Below are positions 24,837 through 37,131 of a stretch of 64,000 nucleotides of DNA, one piece after another (within the stretch, counting starts at the first letter, position 1; each line of letters starts with the position of its first letter). The DNA comes from Paraspadella gotoi. Lineage: Eukaryota > Chaetognatha. The notes beneath the pieces are model-generated. The model did no database searches and was not told where the DNA came from. It saw only the letters and a program-made list of their open reading frames with translations. The stretch is taken from positions 10,237,607-10,301,606 of the forward strand of contig CM119268.1 in the NCBI GenBank assembly GCA_051294375.1, written 5' to 3'. Position numbers and translations under genes: made by a program.

Positions 24837-26843
24837 TATGAGAGATGATAGACGGAGAGATGAGAGACGATGAGAGAAAGCTGAGAGATATAAAAAATCT
24901 CTCTATATATTCACGATAACTCGTTCTGTTTTTTTTCCTTTTTAGCAGCCCTCGGATTTTCAATGGAAAAAAGTCTAAAAAAAAAAACGAAATGAAATAA
25001 AAATTTGAATCTAAAAATTTCAAATCGAATCTCATTTTTTTCTTTTCTATATTTTTTTTCCCGCTTCAGTGAAAATTGATTAAATACAGAGATAAAGAAG
25101 TACTATATGGCATCCCGCTACGCCGCGCCGCGCTGTGTCAAGTCGACAAGCTCCGCCAAGCAGTCCCAGGACCAAGCTGTGCCGAACGGAATCGAATTCA
25201 CGACTTTTGAATTCGTTCGTCCGCTATCGCCTTAGATCCCCTTTCCATCTGTTTCCTCTTTCCAGACTTTTTTCGCGACATCTGCTCACTAAGGCGGAAC
25301 AGGTTACAGAAGACCGGTATAAATATTATTAATGAATTTATTAAATATCGTAAAAATAAAAATAAAAAAAGATTTATGAAAATTTGCAAATTACTTGTTT
25401 CACTATTTTTCATTTTTCTATTTTAATATTTTAATATTTTTATGAAGGATTTAGTATTTAATCTATATTATTTATTCAAACATATTCTTTTTTAAAAATG
25501 TTTTATTTATCTAATAATACAATTTGGGAAGGGGATCTTATAGTTTAGTGCATGGAAGCTGTTTTATATTATCCAAATACTATATAATGTAAAAATAAAT
25601 TTTTTTTATAAATATTAATTTGTTTTTTATCGGGTTCTTATAAAACTTGAAAAGTTAGATAAAGGTTATTATTACAACTTTTTGGAATTTTAATGATTTG
25701 TCTATAAAAATTAACAAAAACTTGAATGATGATGATGATGATGATAATAATTTTTTAAGGTTTTTCAAATTTTAACCTATTTATCATTAAAATTTTTGAA
25801 ATTTATAATTTATAATTTATAATTTATAATTTATAATGCACCGCGTGGTCCCGTGTTCCTTCCCAGGCTCCGCGTTGATGATACTGACCTTTATCTAACT
25901 TTTGAATCTTTAACTGAATACATTTTTAAAAATTAAAGTTTCTTAAAAAATTTGTAAGCATTTCCTATATATTGTTAAATATTAAAATGCTTCCAGGAAT
26001 GAAGAAAATGAATTTAATCAGTATTTAACATCATAAGTCAATTTGGTTGTAAAAGGACAAAAGACTTTTATTGCAATCTGTTTCATATTGTAAAAAAGTT
26101 AAATTCTGGTCCGCCTTACTGCTTTGTGCTCACCCTGCAACCTTGTCCTCTTCGCGCCTCAATCTTCACTTTCTCTGTCCCCCAAATACCCTGGTCCCCA
26201 ATCCTTCTTCCTATTCCTTCAACTCCCAGACCCCCTTACCAGTTTCCCGTGTCGCATCCCAAATCACCAAATTCCCTATCGCCAATCCCCAATCCTCCGA
26301 TCGCCCATCCCCAATCCTCGCACATCTGATCCCCCAATTCCAAATCCCCCGATCCCCGATCCGTAGAAATGTCGAAGACGAAAAGATTCATGGAATCGAA
26401 TTCGTCCTCTCGATCTCCCCCAAAATGAAGCGAGAATCAGACGCCAGCTGACGGCAGATGCCGCCCGTCGTCGTCGTCGTCTTCCTCATCGTCTTCTTCA
26501 TCGTCGTCGTCGTCGGCGACTTCCTCATAGTCGTCGTCGTCGTCGTCCCCCACATCGACAGATTTTTATTTGGCGTCTTCCTCTCTTTTTAATCCAGCTT
26601 CCTTATTTCGCTTTCCACGCTTTTTTTTTTCGCGGCTACTTTGTAACGTTGGACTGATGAACTGGCGCCAGGCGCCTGCGTCCGTTTTCTTGCTTAGATC
26701 CGCGAATAAAACTGAGTTTCCGGTATAAATCCGATAATTTTATTGGCTTTATCTCGATAATCATTTATGTTTCTTTCCGTTTTTGATTGATATTTTTATT
26801 CATTTTCCCCCGATGACACTTGAGGCCCGATGAGCCCTCAATA

Positions 26844-26875
<32 letters not shown>

Positions 26876-27390
26876 TCTCCCTCTTCCTCCCCAGTAAACC
26901 ATCAACTGGTTTAGCATTCCAATTGTTCTTTTATTCTCGTTTCCCTCGAAGTTTTAACGATTTCGTGGACTTTTTACGTCTTTCGTTGTCGCCGTTAATC
27001 ATTTTTTTCCCGTCAGATGGCGCGTGCGTCGCTCAATGGAAGGGAGATCGCTGGATGGAAAGTCGGAGGGAGAGGCAGCCAGGAGAGACCGTGAGGTCCG
27101 CCTCTGATCCGGCCTGTGACCGTCGGGATATTCGATTTCATGCACTTATATATTTATGTCGCTCTTTTCTTTGTCTCTTTCTTTCTTTGTCTTTTTTTAT
27201 TTTATTTTTTCTATCTTTCATCATCTTTTTTTTTCTTTCCCTCTATACTTTTTGTGTCTCTTTTCTCTCTCTCTGTCTCTTTCTCTCTCTCTCTCTATAT
27301 ATATATCTATATATACATATATATATATATATTTCTCTCTTTCCCTCTTTATTTTTTGTCTCTCTTTTCTGTTCTCTCGTGTCCCTCTCT

Positions 27391-27502
<112 letters not shown>

Positions 27503-27700
27503 TCCGTCCCTCCTTCCATGTCTCTCTCTCCACCTCCTCTTTTTTACTCTTTCTCCCTCCCTAGCTCCCCCCCCTCTCTCACAACGGTTTTTCCCCGCGA
27601 CGAACACGACTTCCTCCCAAAAGCGAATTTGTTCGTCTTCAAGCTGCAAGAATCTCGTCCCATTTGCGGAGGAAAAGAATTCGGGAATCGAGGAATTTCA

Positions 27701-27844
27701 AGGACATGGAATTCGAGAAAAGACATGGAAATCACGAGGACATGGTATTCGGGGAAAGACATGGAAATCACGAGGACATGGTATTCGGGGAAAGACATGG
27801 AAATCACGAGGACATGGTATTCGGGGAAAGACATGGAATTTACG
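27701..27844 (+). repeat. 36-bp minisatellite, 4 units
   Basis: Units start at 27701, 27737, 27773 and 27809 with exactly 36-bp spacing, each beginning AGGACATGG and containing AAAGACATGGAAATC. The last three are nearly identical. A noisier version lies at about 18282-18430. It runs into the hairpin at 27857-27965, which reuses the AGGACAT motif. Confidence 0.85.
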
Positions 27845-27856
27845 ATACTTGGAATT

Positions 27857-27965
27857 TACGAGGACATAGAATTTAGGAGGACATGAAATTCGTATAAAAA
27901 CAAGAAATTTACGGGACTCAGAAAGACATAGAATTTCATGTCCTGGTAAATTTTATGTCCTCGTA
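27857..27965. repeat. long inverted repeat (hairpin, 34-bp arms)
   Basis: Arm 1 (27857-27890) and arm 2 (27932-27965) are reverse complements at 31 of 34 positions, separated by 41 bases. The arms contain TACGAGGACATAGAATTT and its complement. It directly follows the 36-bp minisatellite and precedes tRNA-Met gene 1 by about 180 bp. It has no other transposon features visible. Confidence 0.75.
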
Positions 27966-28143
27966 TATGAAGTATGTCCTACATGTCCTACATGTACATG
28001 AAATTCGCAGAAAGACATGAAATTATATACATATGAAATTACAAAATGTTAGAAAAAATATAACTTTTTCTCCTCAAACCTTCAATCACATAAATGGATT
28101 CGTTTAGTTAATACTTTATAGGATTTTCTTACAAAAAAAGTAG

Positions 28144-28230
28144 GCCTCGGTAGCGCAGGAGGCAGCGCGTCAGTCTCATAATGTACAAGTAGCAATCTGA
28201 AGGTCGTGAGTTCGATCCTCACCCGGGGCA
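28144..28230 (+). tRNA. elongator tRNA-Met (CAT) with a 14-nt intron
   Basis: Removing the intron leaves a 73-nt tRNA. The acceptor stem GCCTCGG pairs with CCGGGGC (one G-T pair), followed by discriminator A. The D arm carries an A box (TAGCGCAGGAGGC), and the T arm GTGAG-TTCGATC-CTCAC contains the B box. The anticodon CAT is at 28177-28179 in loop CTCATAA. A 14-base insertion (28181-28194) lies after base 37, the canonical position for nuclear tRNA introns. A TTTTT Pol III terminator starts 4 bases after the gene. The body is nearly identical to animal elongator tRNA-Met. It lies inside eag intron 1 on the opposite strand. An indel-bearing copy at 18731-18821 is probably the same locus from a raw read. 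Introns are not usual in animal tRNA-Met. Confidence 0.9.
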
Positions 28231-28930
28231 ATATTTTTCCCGCCATTGCCAATTTTTAAACCGAAAAAATAAAAAGAGAGAGAAATGCTTAGATGAACAA
28301 TAAAATCTCTAAAAGTAAATTATGTATGTATGTATGAAAAAAAATCCGAGGGGAGAGGTTAAAGTGACAAGGAAAGCAAAGGACAAAGAGATTGAGAGGA
28401 CAAAATCTTTGTCGCGTCGACGAAGCGTAAAAGCCGGCAAAGGCGCGGGACGATTTGTTGCTCGACGGGGGAGAAAATGGGTTTAGTGAAAAAAAAGGGA
28501 AAAAGGTCGTCAAAAATCCGCGACGTCGTCGTCGCTGTCGTCGTCGTCGTCGTCGCTGTCGTCGTCGTCGTCGCTGTCGTCGTCGTCGTCTTCCTCATAG
28601 TCGTTTCTGTCTTCGACGTTGAGGTCGTCATCTCTTTGGTTTGTGTCCACTCAGGCGACCCTGTCATCGTGTTCGTTTTCGTCGTTGTCATCCTATTTGT
28701 CGCTTTTTACGTCTTTGTAATCAACTAATCATTGTCGTCGTTAAAACCAGGTTTTCCCGATTGTCCCGCCATTTTTCTTTCGTCCTTCTGTAAGACGTGG
28801 ATCTCGACCTCTTGATGCTTGTTCTTATTTAATCTCTAAATCTTGTTGCCGAGTTTTTTTTTAGTTTTAGTATATTTTTAGTTAAACATCATAATTTAAT
28901 ACTTGATAAAAATTTCCCAACGTTTATATC
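28231..28930. other. spacer between the two tRNA-Met genes
   Basis: It holds (GTATGTAT)-type repeats near 28320 and a (GTC)n-rich tract at about 28523-28590. No gene is visible; the spacer in the noisy copy is about 18822-19532. Confidence 0.5.
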
Positions 28931-29014
28931 GCCTCGGTAGCGCAGTAGGCAGCGCGTCAGTCTCATAATGAATAAGCAATCTGAAGGTCGTGAGTTCGAT
29001 CCTCACCCGGGGCA
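28931..29014 (+). tRNA. elongator tRNA-Met (CAT) with an 11-nt intron
   Basis: This is a second elongator tRNA-Met 700 bp downstream in the same orientation. After removing an 11-base intron (28968-28978) the mature sequence is 73 nt and differs from its neighbour mainly by AGTAGG in place of AGGAGG in the D loop. The anticodon CAT is at 28964-28966. A and B boxes are intact and an eight-T terminator lies at 29023-29030. The intron shares the start ATG and the end AGCA with the 14-nt intron of the first gene, so the two genes probably arose by duplication followed by intron length change. An indel-bearing copy lies at 19533-19614. Confidence 0.9.
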
Positions 29015-29052
29015 TATGTTACTTTTTTTTGCTTCGTCTATAGTTTAGAATT

Positions 29053-29176
29053 CTTCCTTTACAAAAAATATTTTTTCAAGTTCACTAACGCTGATGAAGG
29101 CTTGAAATGAAGCCGAAACATGTCTGTTTTGAATTAAATAAAAATCGTTGTCAAAACTAAACTCAAACTGTCTCTA
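29053..29176 (+). mobile_element. short non-autonomous retroelement carrying a hammerhead-like motif
   Basis: A 124-bp segment is bounded by a perfect 13-bp direct repeat ATAGTTTAGAATT (29040-29052 and 29177-29189), as expected of a target-site duplication made by target-primed reverse transcription. Its centre folds as a hammerhead ribozyme (separate entry). There is no ORF and no poly(A) tail; the 3' end is an A/C-rich stretch ending GTCTCTA. Penelope-like elements and retrozymes are the known eukaryotic retroelements that carry such ribozymes, so a tiny derivative of one of these is the best guess. It sits 38 bp after a tRNA-Met gene. Copy at 19653-19775 with the same flanking repeats. Confidence 0.6.
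29079..29135 (+). ncRNA. hammerhead ribozyme-like motif, type I
   Basis: The core CTGATGA (29091-29097) and GAAA (29115-29118) are separated by stem II GGCTT/AAGCC with a six-base loop. A minimal stem III (A-T, C-G, two-base loop) leads to the cleavage triplet GTC (29122-29124). Stem I is AACG with TGTT, then a small internal loop, then AGTTCA with TGAATT including one G-T pair. This is the expected order for a hammerhead open at stem I. One deviation is an extra A (29098) between the core and stem II, which could weaken or abolish cleavage. The identical sequence occurs at 19679-19735. Confidence 0.6.
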
Positions 29177-29436
29177 ATAGTTTAGAATTAGAAACGACAA
29201 CGAGAAACTTTTTTAGTCTTCGAGTTACATTGTTCTGCTTTGGCATTACTCCATTTTTTCCGTCTTCGTTTTGATGATTTTCGTTGTTCGCGTCGTCTTT
29301 GTCATCATTTTCGTTGTCGTTTTCATTGTTCTCATTTTCCTCGTCTTTCCCAGAGTGTCGAGGTTCGTCGCTCGCCTAATTCATTTCCTACCACATCCCG
29401 GTTTGCTTGATGCTCACCTTTGATTCTCGAAAACGA

Positions 29437-29467
29437 TGATGACGACGACGACGACGACGACGACGAC

Positions 29468-29532
<65 letters not shown>
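29437..29532 (+). repeat. (GAC)n followed by (GAT)n microsatellite
   Basis: About nine GAC units merge into more than twenty GAT units. The corresponding part of the other copy (20041-20120) is contracted and interrupted, as raw-read errors would cause. Confidence 0.9.
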
Positions 29533-30115
<583 letters not shown>

Positions 30116-30150
30116 TAATTCCAACGACCCTGGTAAAGGATTTCGAATAG

Positions 30151-30238
30151 TGGAGCCTTCGTGTTTAAACTTTATGAAAAATTTCTCAATGAACTGAAAG
30201 ATTCAAAGGAGTACTTTTAAGAGGACAGACAGAGAGAG

Positions 30239-30298
<60 letters not shown>

Positions 30299-31324
30299 TA
30301 GAACGACTGATATGTCTAATCAGCGAGTGCGTGCGAGCCAGAGAGCGTCTCTCGTTCGGAGGAACTAGATTTAAATCGTTCTGACGTCGGGAAGACGAGA
30401 GCAGATGTGTCCCTTTATAGTTTTTAACTCCCGGAGACAATTAGAAAAAAATGTTGAATATTTAAAAAAAAAGGGTTGGATCGATGTTTTTTTGTTTTCC
30501 TTCCTTTTCTTGCTCCATGAAAAATTCATGGTGTTCATTTTCCTTTTTTATTTCTTCTTCTTCTTCTTCTTCTTCTTCTTCTTCTTCTTCTTCTTCTTCT
30601 TCTTCTTCTTCTTCCTCCCCCGGTTTCTCTTCCTCTCATCGAACTCCTTATTTTCCACGAATTGGTTGTTGACATCCGCCGACGACGTTTCTTCTTTCCT
30701 CCAGAATTTATTCCTTTTACTTTCTGATTCGCCTCCTTTTTGTTTGCAATTCTCCTCGGGATTTTTTTTTTTCGGTTTCTTTCTGATTGTGATTCATTTT
30801 GAACAACCTTTTGAGTTGATATATGTTTAATGTTTAATGTTTATTATTTTTTTCGAGTTTTTATACGCTATCAAAGATTTTCATATTTTTTTTTATTTTT
30901 TTACCCCTCCGTTTAGCTTTTTCGATTTTTATGTTTTCTCAAAAGCATATTATCCCCCAAGTTTGTCTGGCTGTAATCTTTCTCTCTCTCAGAAACCTAA
31001 CGTATTTAACCATTATCGGTCAATCCTAAGACAGTTTTCACAGTTCTAAAACTGGATTTAAGTCTTATCCCGCCGCGGATCTTTGATTTCGTCAATTATT
31101 TATAATAATTTTTATTTTTTACAGTCTATCCCATCTGCTAGATTATCGTTATTCTCACATAATCGTGTTATTCAGTTTTCACCCTATTGTCACTCATCAC
31201 CTTGATGGGAAAGTGTGAACGATTATGAAAACCGACAGATAAAATATGGGACGTTCGCTCTCCTCTGATCCGCCCAACAAAATCCCTACAATTCTATAAA
31301 TGTAGCATAAAAATTAGCGCCTCT

Positions 31325-31365
<41 letters not shown>

Positions 31366-32306
31366 TTCTCCTCCTCCGGCTAGTCCTCACCTCTCCACTC
31401 CACCCCCCACATATCCACCCTCTCTCGCCCCACTCCCTTCCACCCCCCTCTTCCAATTCACTCCGCTTCGCAGATGCAGGTGCCCGCGGGATGACACCCG
31501 AGAGGAATGAGTCTCCGACGAGATGGAAGGAAAAATTAACAGTCTTCGTCTCCACTCGGCTTTTCTCGTTGCAAAACTACTTTTTCATTGGGCGAAATGC
31601 AGAGTTTTATTTTCCCGCCATCTCACGCCCGGTTTTTTATGCGCTATTATTTTTAGCATTATTGTTATTAGTAGCCGAATTTTGTAATTTTATGAAAATT
31701 GCAAAATGGCTTTTTTTAAAACTATTTTATATTTTTATATAAGTTTTATTATTATATTTCAAAGTTTCTTATTTTTTAAAAAATGCATGTAGCAAGTCGA
31801 AGGGAAAATATTTCTAAAAATAACAAGAGAGAGACAATTTTTTTAAAAAATAAAAACTTAATCTTAACCATAAAATTACAAAATAACATTTTTAATAAGC
31901 TTACCGACTGTCGCGAATCATTGGTAACTTATCCTCATAGTATTGGGTAAGGAACAGTCATAAAGGTTTCGTAAATAACCACATTCTCTCATTTTCAAAT
32001 AGTACATTAATTACTTTTTCTTTTTTTTTTCGGTAAGAATTCCATTTCAACCGGTCGACTGACATCTTTAATAAAAATGCCAAGGCGATTTACTTCCGCT
32101 AGATGACGCGACGTCAAAGTCTCTCAAAAAGAATAATAAATTCTTGAAAACCACTTCTGTTTTTTTTTTCTTCTTCTTTTTGTGCTTTTTTTTTTTCTCT
32201 CCAAAAAAAAAGAATCGGCGATTCGACGCATCAATTTTGGTGGCGTAATGGATTCTTTTGGGATGAAAAACGAGGGGAGAGAGAAATAGGACCATTCTCT
32301 CTCTTT

Positions 32307-32338
<32 letters not shown>

Positions 32339-32420
32339 CTCTCTTTTTCTATTTCTTGCATCGATTCCTTTCTCTCTTCCTCTCCTTTGACGTCTCCCTC
32401 CTTTCTTACATTTCTCTTTT
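30151..32420. other. intronic DNA with simple repeats
   Basis: It holds a (GA)n array at 30228-30292, a (TTC)n array at 30551-30613 and (CT)n at 31321-31367. Between these is AT-rich sequence with no gene. Confidence 0.5.
30551..30613 (+). repeat. (TTC)21 microsatellite
   Basis: It is a near-pure TTC run (GAA on the eag sense strand). Long GAA/TTC repeats can form triplexes and impede transcription, as in human FXN intron 1; whether 21 units do so here is unknown. Confidence 0.95.
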
Positions 32421-32425
32421 TTTCT

Positions 32426-32490
32426 ATTAAAAATATTAAAAATATTAAAAATATTAAAAATATTAAAAATATTAAAAATATTAAAAATAT
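32426..32490 (+). repeat. 9-bp tandem repeat (ATTAAAAAT)7
   Basis: Seven perfect 9-bp units. The long open frame running from here to 33508 is low complexity and not a gene. Confidence 0.95.
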
Positions 32491-34138
32491 TCTTCTTTCA
32501 TTACTTTCTATCTTTTTCTTCGCTATTTTTTTTTATTCATTATTCCTAATTCCCACAATCCTTCCTTCCATCGTTTTATTACCCATATTGCTTCCGTTTA
32601 TACCCCAAGGGTCCGTTTCTCTCTTTATTAATTCTTCCCTCCCCTTCTCTTTCTCCCTTCCCTTCCTTTTATTCCTCACTTCCTCTTTTCCCAGAACTCC
32701 TTTCCTCTCTTCCTCTTTCTTCTCTGCTCTTCTCTCTCTCTCCCCGCAACACATTCTGCTGATGTCTCCATCATCTTTATTCATGGTCTTCCAATGTCGC
32801 TCGACTCTTATCACCGACGCCGAATTAAGCGTCTCCCCGGTGGCGCACGACCATTTTTATTCCTCCCGGGCCAAGACGGTTGCAAGTTCGAGACCGCGAA
32901 GCTTGGATTTTGTTCATAGAGTTAGCTTTTTAAAAAAAATTAGTTATAAACGAAAAATATCAAACGTCTGCGTCCACCAGGTTAATCGGGTACATTTAAA
33001 CGGGATTGTATCGAGATTAACATTAACATCGAGATTAACATTTTCTCAGAAACGATTCCAACGACGACGAAAACCGACGCCACAACAACAACAACAACAA
33101 CCACCAGACCAAATACTAATTCGGTCGTCACCCGTCGCCGCTTCGTCCTCCTCATCATTTCCCCACCCGCCAATTGGCTCGCGGCGACGAATCACCTCAC
33201 CCGCCTCACCCTCGCTCACCTTCCACCCCCGCGGGCGAATCGTCTTCCCCGACGAAACCCGAAGATCGAATCTCGTTTATGAGAAAAGAATTCCAGGATT
33301 TTCTCCTCGAGCGTCGAAGCTCTTTGGGGGGGGGAGGACGGCGATGACGACGACGACGACGGTGACGACGACAATGATGATATCGACGACAATAATGAGA
33401 ACAACCTCGACGAAAACGACGATAACAATGACGAAGATGACGTCGACGATGACAATGATGATGACAACGACGATGGAAACAAACCCAAAAGATGACAACA
33501 ATGAGTAAAATGAAGAACACGATGACAATGAAGATTATGACGACGATGACGACGACGAAACTCTTTAATGGACGATGGCGACGACGATGGCGACGTCGAC
33601 GACAACGACGACGCCAAATGACGCCGACCACGAGTATCGTCACGGTATCGGAATCGTCTCTTTCGGTGAGTGACGCCAGCAGATTTCAGCGTCCCCCATA
33701 TATCCGTCGTATTGACAACGTTATGGGGGTATCGGACGATTGAAGCGAGCAGAGAGAGAGAGAGAGAGAGAGAGGGTGGGAGGGGAGGGGGGGAAGAGAT
33801 ATAGAGATATATTATAGAGCGACTGACGACGCATTGAACTTTCGTTTATTATTAATAATAATCTTTTTTCTATTCAGCCAAACGAACCGAACGAAAATCC
33901 CGACATTCGCGATCCTTTAATCGCAAAGATTAAAACGAGCGACGAAAACCAGAATAGTTTGGAAAAAGTCACGTGATCGTCGTCGTAAACGGGAACATCC
34001 GGCCAACATCCGGGTGGAGAAACTGCGTCTGAAAATTTAAAGTCTTTTAAGGCTCAGATGCTCTTCGGAGATAAACCCTTATGATCTCGCATGAATTGGC
34101 GATTTAGTTGCTGACTTCCGTCAACCTGGGGAGACCGG

Positions 34139-34140
<2 letters not shown>
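32491..34140. other. intronic DNA with GAC-rich tracts
   Basis: 33340-33640 is a degenerate GAC/GAT/AAC-rich tract read by frames as poly-Thr/Met or poly-Ser. No intron-exon structure or known domain was found. Confidence 0.5.
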
Positions 34141-34220
<80 letters not shown>

Positions 34221-34235
34221 AGAGAGAGATGAGAG
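34141..34235. repeat. (GA)n microsatellite
   Basis: An almost uninterrupted GA array about 95 bp long with a few single-base interruptions. Confidence 0.9.
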
Positions 34236-34445
34236 AGAGAGACGGGAAGTGACGGGAGAGGTAATAGGTAATGGGTTAAAAACTAATCTTGAAAGAGGAC
34301 GTACCATATGGCATACACACATGAGAAGAAGACAAGTATGACGCCGTCCAATAAGGCGCGAAGTTTGGAAATCTGCCTCATAAGGGGACAGTTTGAACTG
34401 CGCCCTCTTCTGTTCAACGAAACTGTCTTATTTTCCTCTGTTTTG

Positions 34446-34575
34446 GGGGAATCCCGCCAACTAATTTTTTACGGGGATCACTGTGTTGGAAGCCGCTCTG
34501 CCTTAATCCATGGCGGGGAATCCCCCGCCAATATTTTGATGGGGATTAACGTTTGAAGCCCTATCCCCGCCACAA
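34446..34575. repeat. 69-bp tandem duplication
   Basis: GGGGAATCCCGCCAA recurs as GGGGAATCCCCCGCCAA 69 bp later, followed in both by a TGGGGAT/ACGGGGAT string and then GGAAGCC or TGAAGCC. The G-rich/C-rich strings could pair with each other. No function is suggested. Confidence 0.55.
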
Positions 34576-37050
34576 TCATAGATCTGTTCATCAATGGGGG
34601 AGTCCTTGTTATAAAAATATTTTAATTGATCCTAATTTTAAAAATAATAATTTTATTTTGCATTTAGATTCTTCCTAAACCCTCTATTTTATTTTATCTC
34701 TCTCTCTCAGTCTGTCCTAACCTTTCTCTTTTCTTTTTCTATTTTGCATCTCTCTCTCTCTTCTCTCTCTTCTCTCTCTCTCGTCTCATCTTTTCTATCT
34801 CTATGACTCTCCTCTTTTCACTCTATTTCTTTTTTTCCCTATATTTTTACATCTCTCTTACTTTCTCTCGTTCACTCTCGTCTCTCCTCTTTCTACCTCT
34901 CATTCTTTTTTTTATATTTTTCATATATAGTCTTTCTCTCTCTGGTCTCAGTCCTCGCGATTTCTCTTCTCTATTGTATACTCTATTTCTATCTCTTTCT
35001 CACTCTGATTTAGATTTTTTCTATTCTTATCTCTCTCACGAACGATGCACGAAACACCTGTGAACATTTTTAAATAAAAAAAAATTTAATTTTTTTTATA
35101 ATTTTATTTTTTCGATTTTGTGCATATGCCCATATTATACATAGTACACCAATAGAAAATGTCAAAAATTTTAAAATGTTTTTTTTCTAATTTTTAAAAC
35201 AGTTCGAATTCCTCACTAAAGTTGATAATAAGGAAATTAACCTTTTTAAAAAATGATTTTATTAAGTGAGGTCCAAGAATCAAGATCAATCAATCACAGA
35301 GAGAGATAGAGAGAGGGAGATCTTTGAAAAAATTCAAATAAATGTGTTGTTTGGTTTTCTACTATAAACCTAGACTAAGCTCCTACGAAACAAACCCAGA
35401 GATTTTTTTAATATATTCTTATACCGGCCAAGTAGAATGATAGGCCATATTGTTTAATATTAAGTTTCAAAAAAATCCTAACCATAAATATAGAAAATAT
35501 TAACCAAATCTCGGAAAATCCACCCCTTCTTTGGAGATTTCCGCCATAGAAGATTTTCCCGAATCTGACTCCCGGTTGAAAACTCTTAGAATTCCTGATC
35601 GTTAGCTCCTCTTTTACCTTTACTTTAAATAAAAATTACGCAAATGGACTAATTCATTTCCCATGAATCGTATTCATATCAAAATAACCAAATAAAATGA
35701 AGAAAAATTTTGAAGAGCCCTTCAGACGTAATGGCTATGGATCTGGAATTTGAGTGTATTGTAAAGATCACAACATATGTTAATGCGTTGACATTGTATT
35801 GAAGTGGAGAAAATCCTTATTTTATATATGAAAAATCGCGTCAAAAAATATTTTCCGAGCAGAGCAGTCCATTTGAATCCTGATGGTTTGATGTCAAAAT
35901 GATGGTTATGTTTCTCAATGAGAAAAAAAAATGCGAGCCCTTGGAGATGCAAACAGGATCGGAATCCGGAGTGTTTTTACATCTATTTTTCCTGAATTAT
36001 TCCCAGGGGCGTTGACATTATTTGGTAGTCAGATTTTAAACGAAAATCTCCATTGAAAAAGTCTTCCTCTAATTCTATAGAACGCCACGTAGACTCCTAT
36101 TTTAAACTCTTTTCCCATTCCTACGATTCCATCAAAATTTATAATCCAGACTTAATCACATACCTTTCTTGCCCACACAACAGAAATTTCATTTCAATTT
36201 ATCTACTCGCAATTTTTAATAAATATAATAATTATGATTAAATATAAGTGGGACCCTATATCGAGACTCTGATCATCGAAACCCGGATGCCGCTGCGAGA
36301 GATTTAAAGAGAAGAGAAGAGAAGAGAAGAGAATGACCGTCCCGGGTCAGGTTTGCGAGTCAGGTCGCGGACCTGAGCCGCGGACGGAAGAGAAACAAAG
36401 ACCCATAGCCGAAAACCATAGAAAGAGCAACATTGGATCCGCGATATTATATATACAACTAAATTAAATTAAAATAAAAACAAAACAGAATAACCAACTA
36501 ATCAATAATAACAATGTATCAATTAATAATAATTAGTAATTTTTTCTTTTCTTTTTTCCTTCTTTCTTTAAATTTTTTTTTCATTTTTTCATATCTTCTC
36601 TTTTGTCTTTTCTTTTTTTGCTTACTTTTTCTGTCATTAATATTTTGACGTAATTCAAACAATATATTAAAAAATAAGGAACTTTCGAGAGAGAAAATAG
36701 AAACAGAAAGAGAGTGAAAGAGAGAAGAAAGAGAGAGAAGAAAGAGAGAGAGAGAGGTGGGGCCATTTCCTCGTCGTCATGAATTGGGGCGGGGATTTGC
36801 CGGGATGATATCCCGCGAAAGGCCGCCGTGGGGCGGTAAGTTTGCGGTGAACTTATAAGCCTTAGCTTCCCTGAAAACCTGCGCGAAGTTTGACAGTTGT
36901 AAACTGCAATGAATTGGCCCCGCGTGGAAATATCTCGAAGAAGATGCATTAATTGTAATGTTTTACAATAATATAAAGAGATATGGGTAAGGAGACGAGG
37001 AGAAGAAAAAGGGAGAGGAAGAGAAAGTTAGACAGATCGAAAATACAGAA
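34576..37050. other. AT-rich intronic DNA
   Basis: It contains a CT-rich stretch at 34690-35040 and a (GAGAA)n run at 36307-36332. No gene is visible. Confidence 0.5.
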
Positions 37051-37053
37051 AAG

Positions 37054-37082
37054 AGGGAAGAAAAAAGAAAGAAAGAAAGAAA

Positions 37083-37131
<49 letters not shown>

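Noticed and set aside
26650-26690. Another CTGATGA next to an inverted repeat GGCGCC/AGGCGCC
   Set aside because: There is no GAAA after the stem and no NUH cleavage site, so the hammerhead requirements fail.
32387-33508. 373-codon open frame on the plus strand
   Set aside because: It runs through pyrimidine-rich DNA, a 9-bp AT repeat and a GAC/ACG tract. The peptide is Phe/Leu/Ser then Thr/Met low complexity, with no domain and no splice logic.
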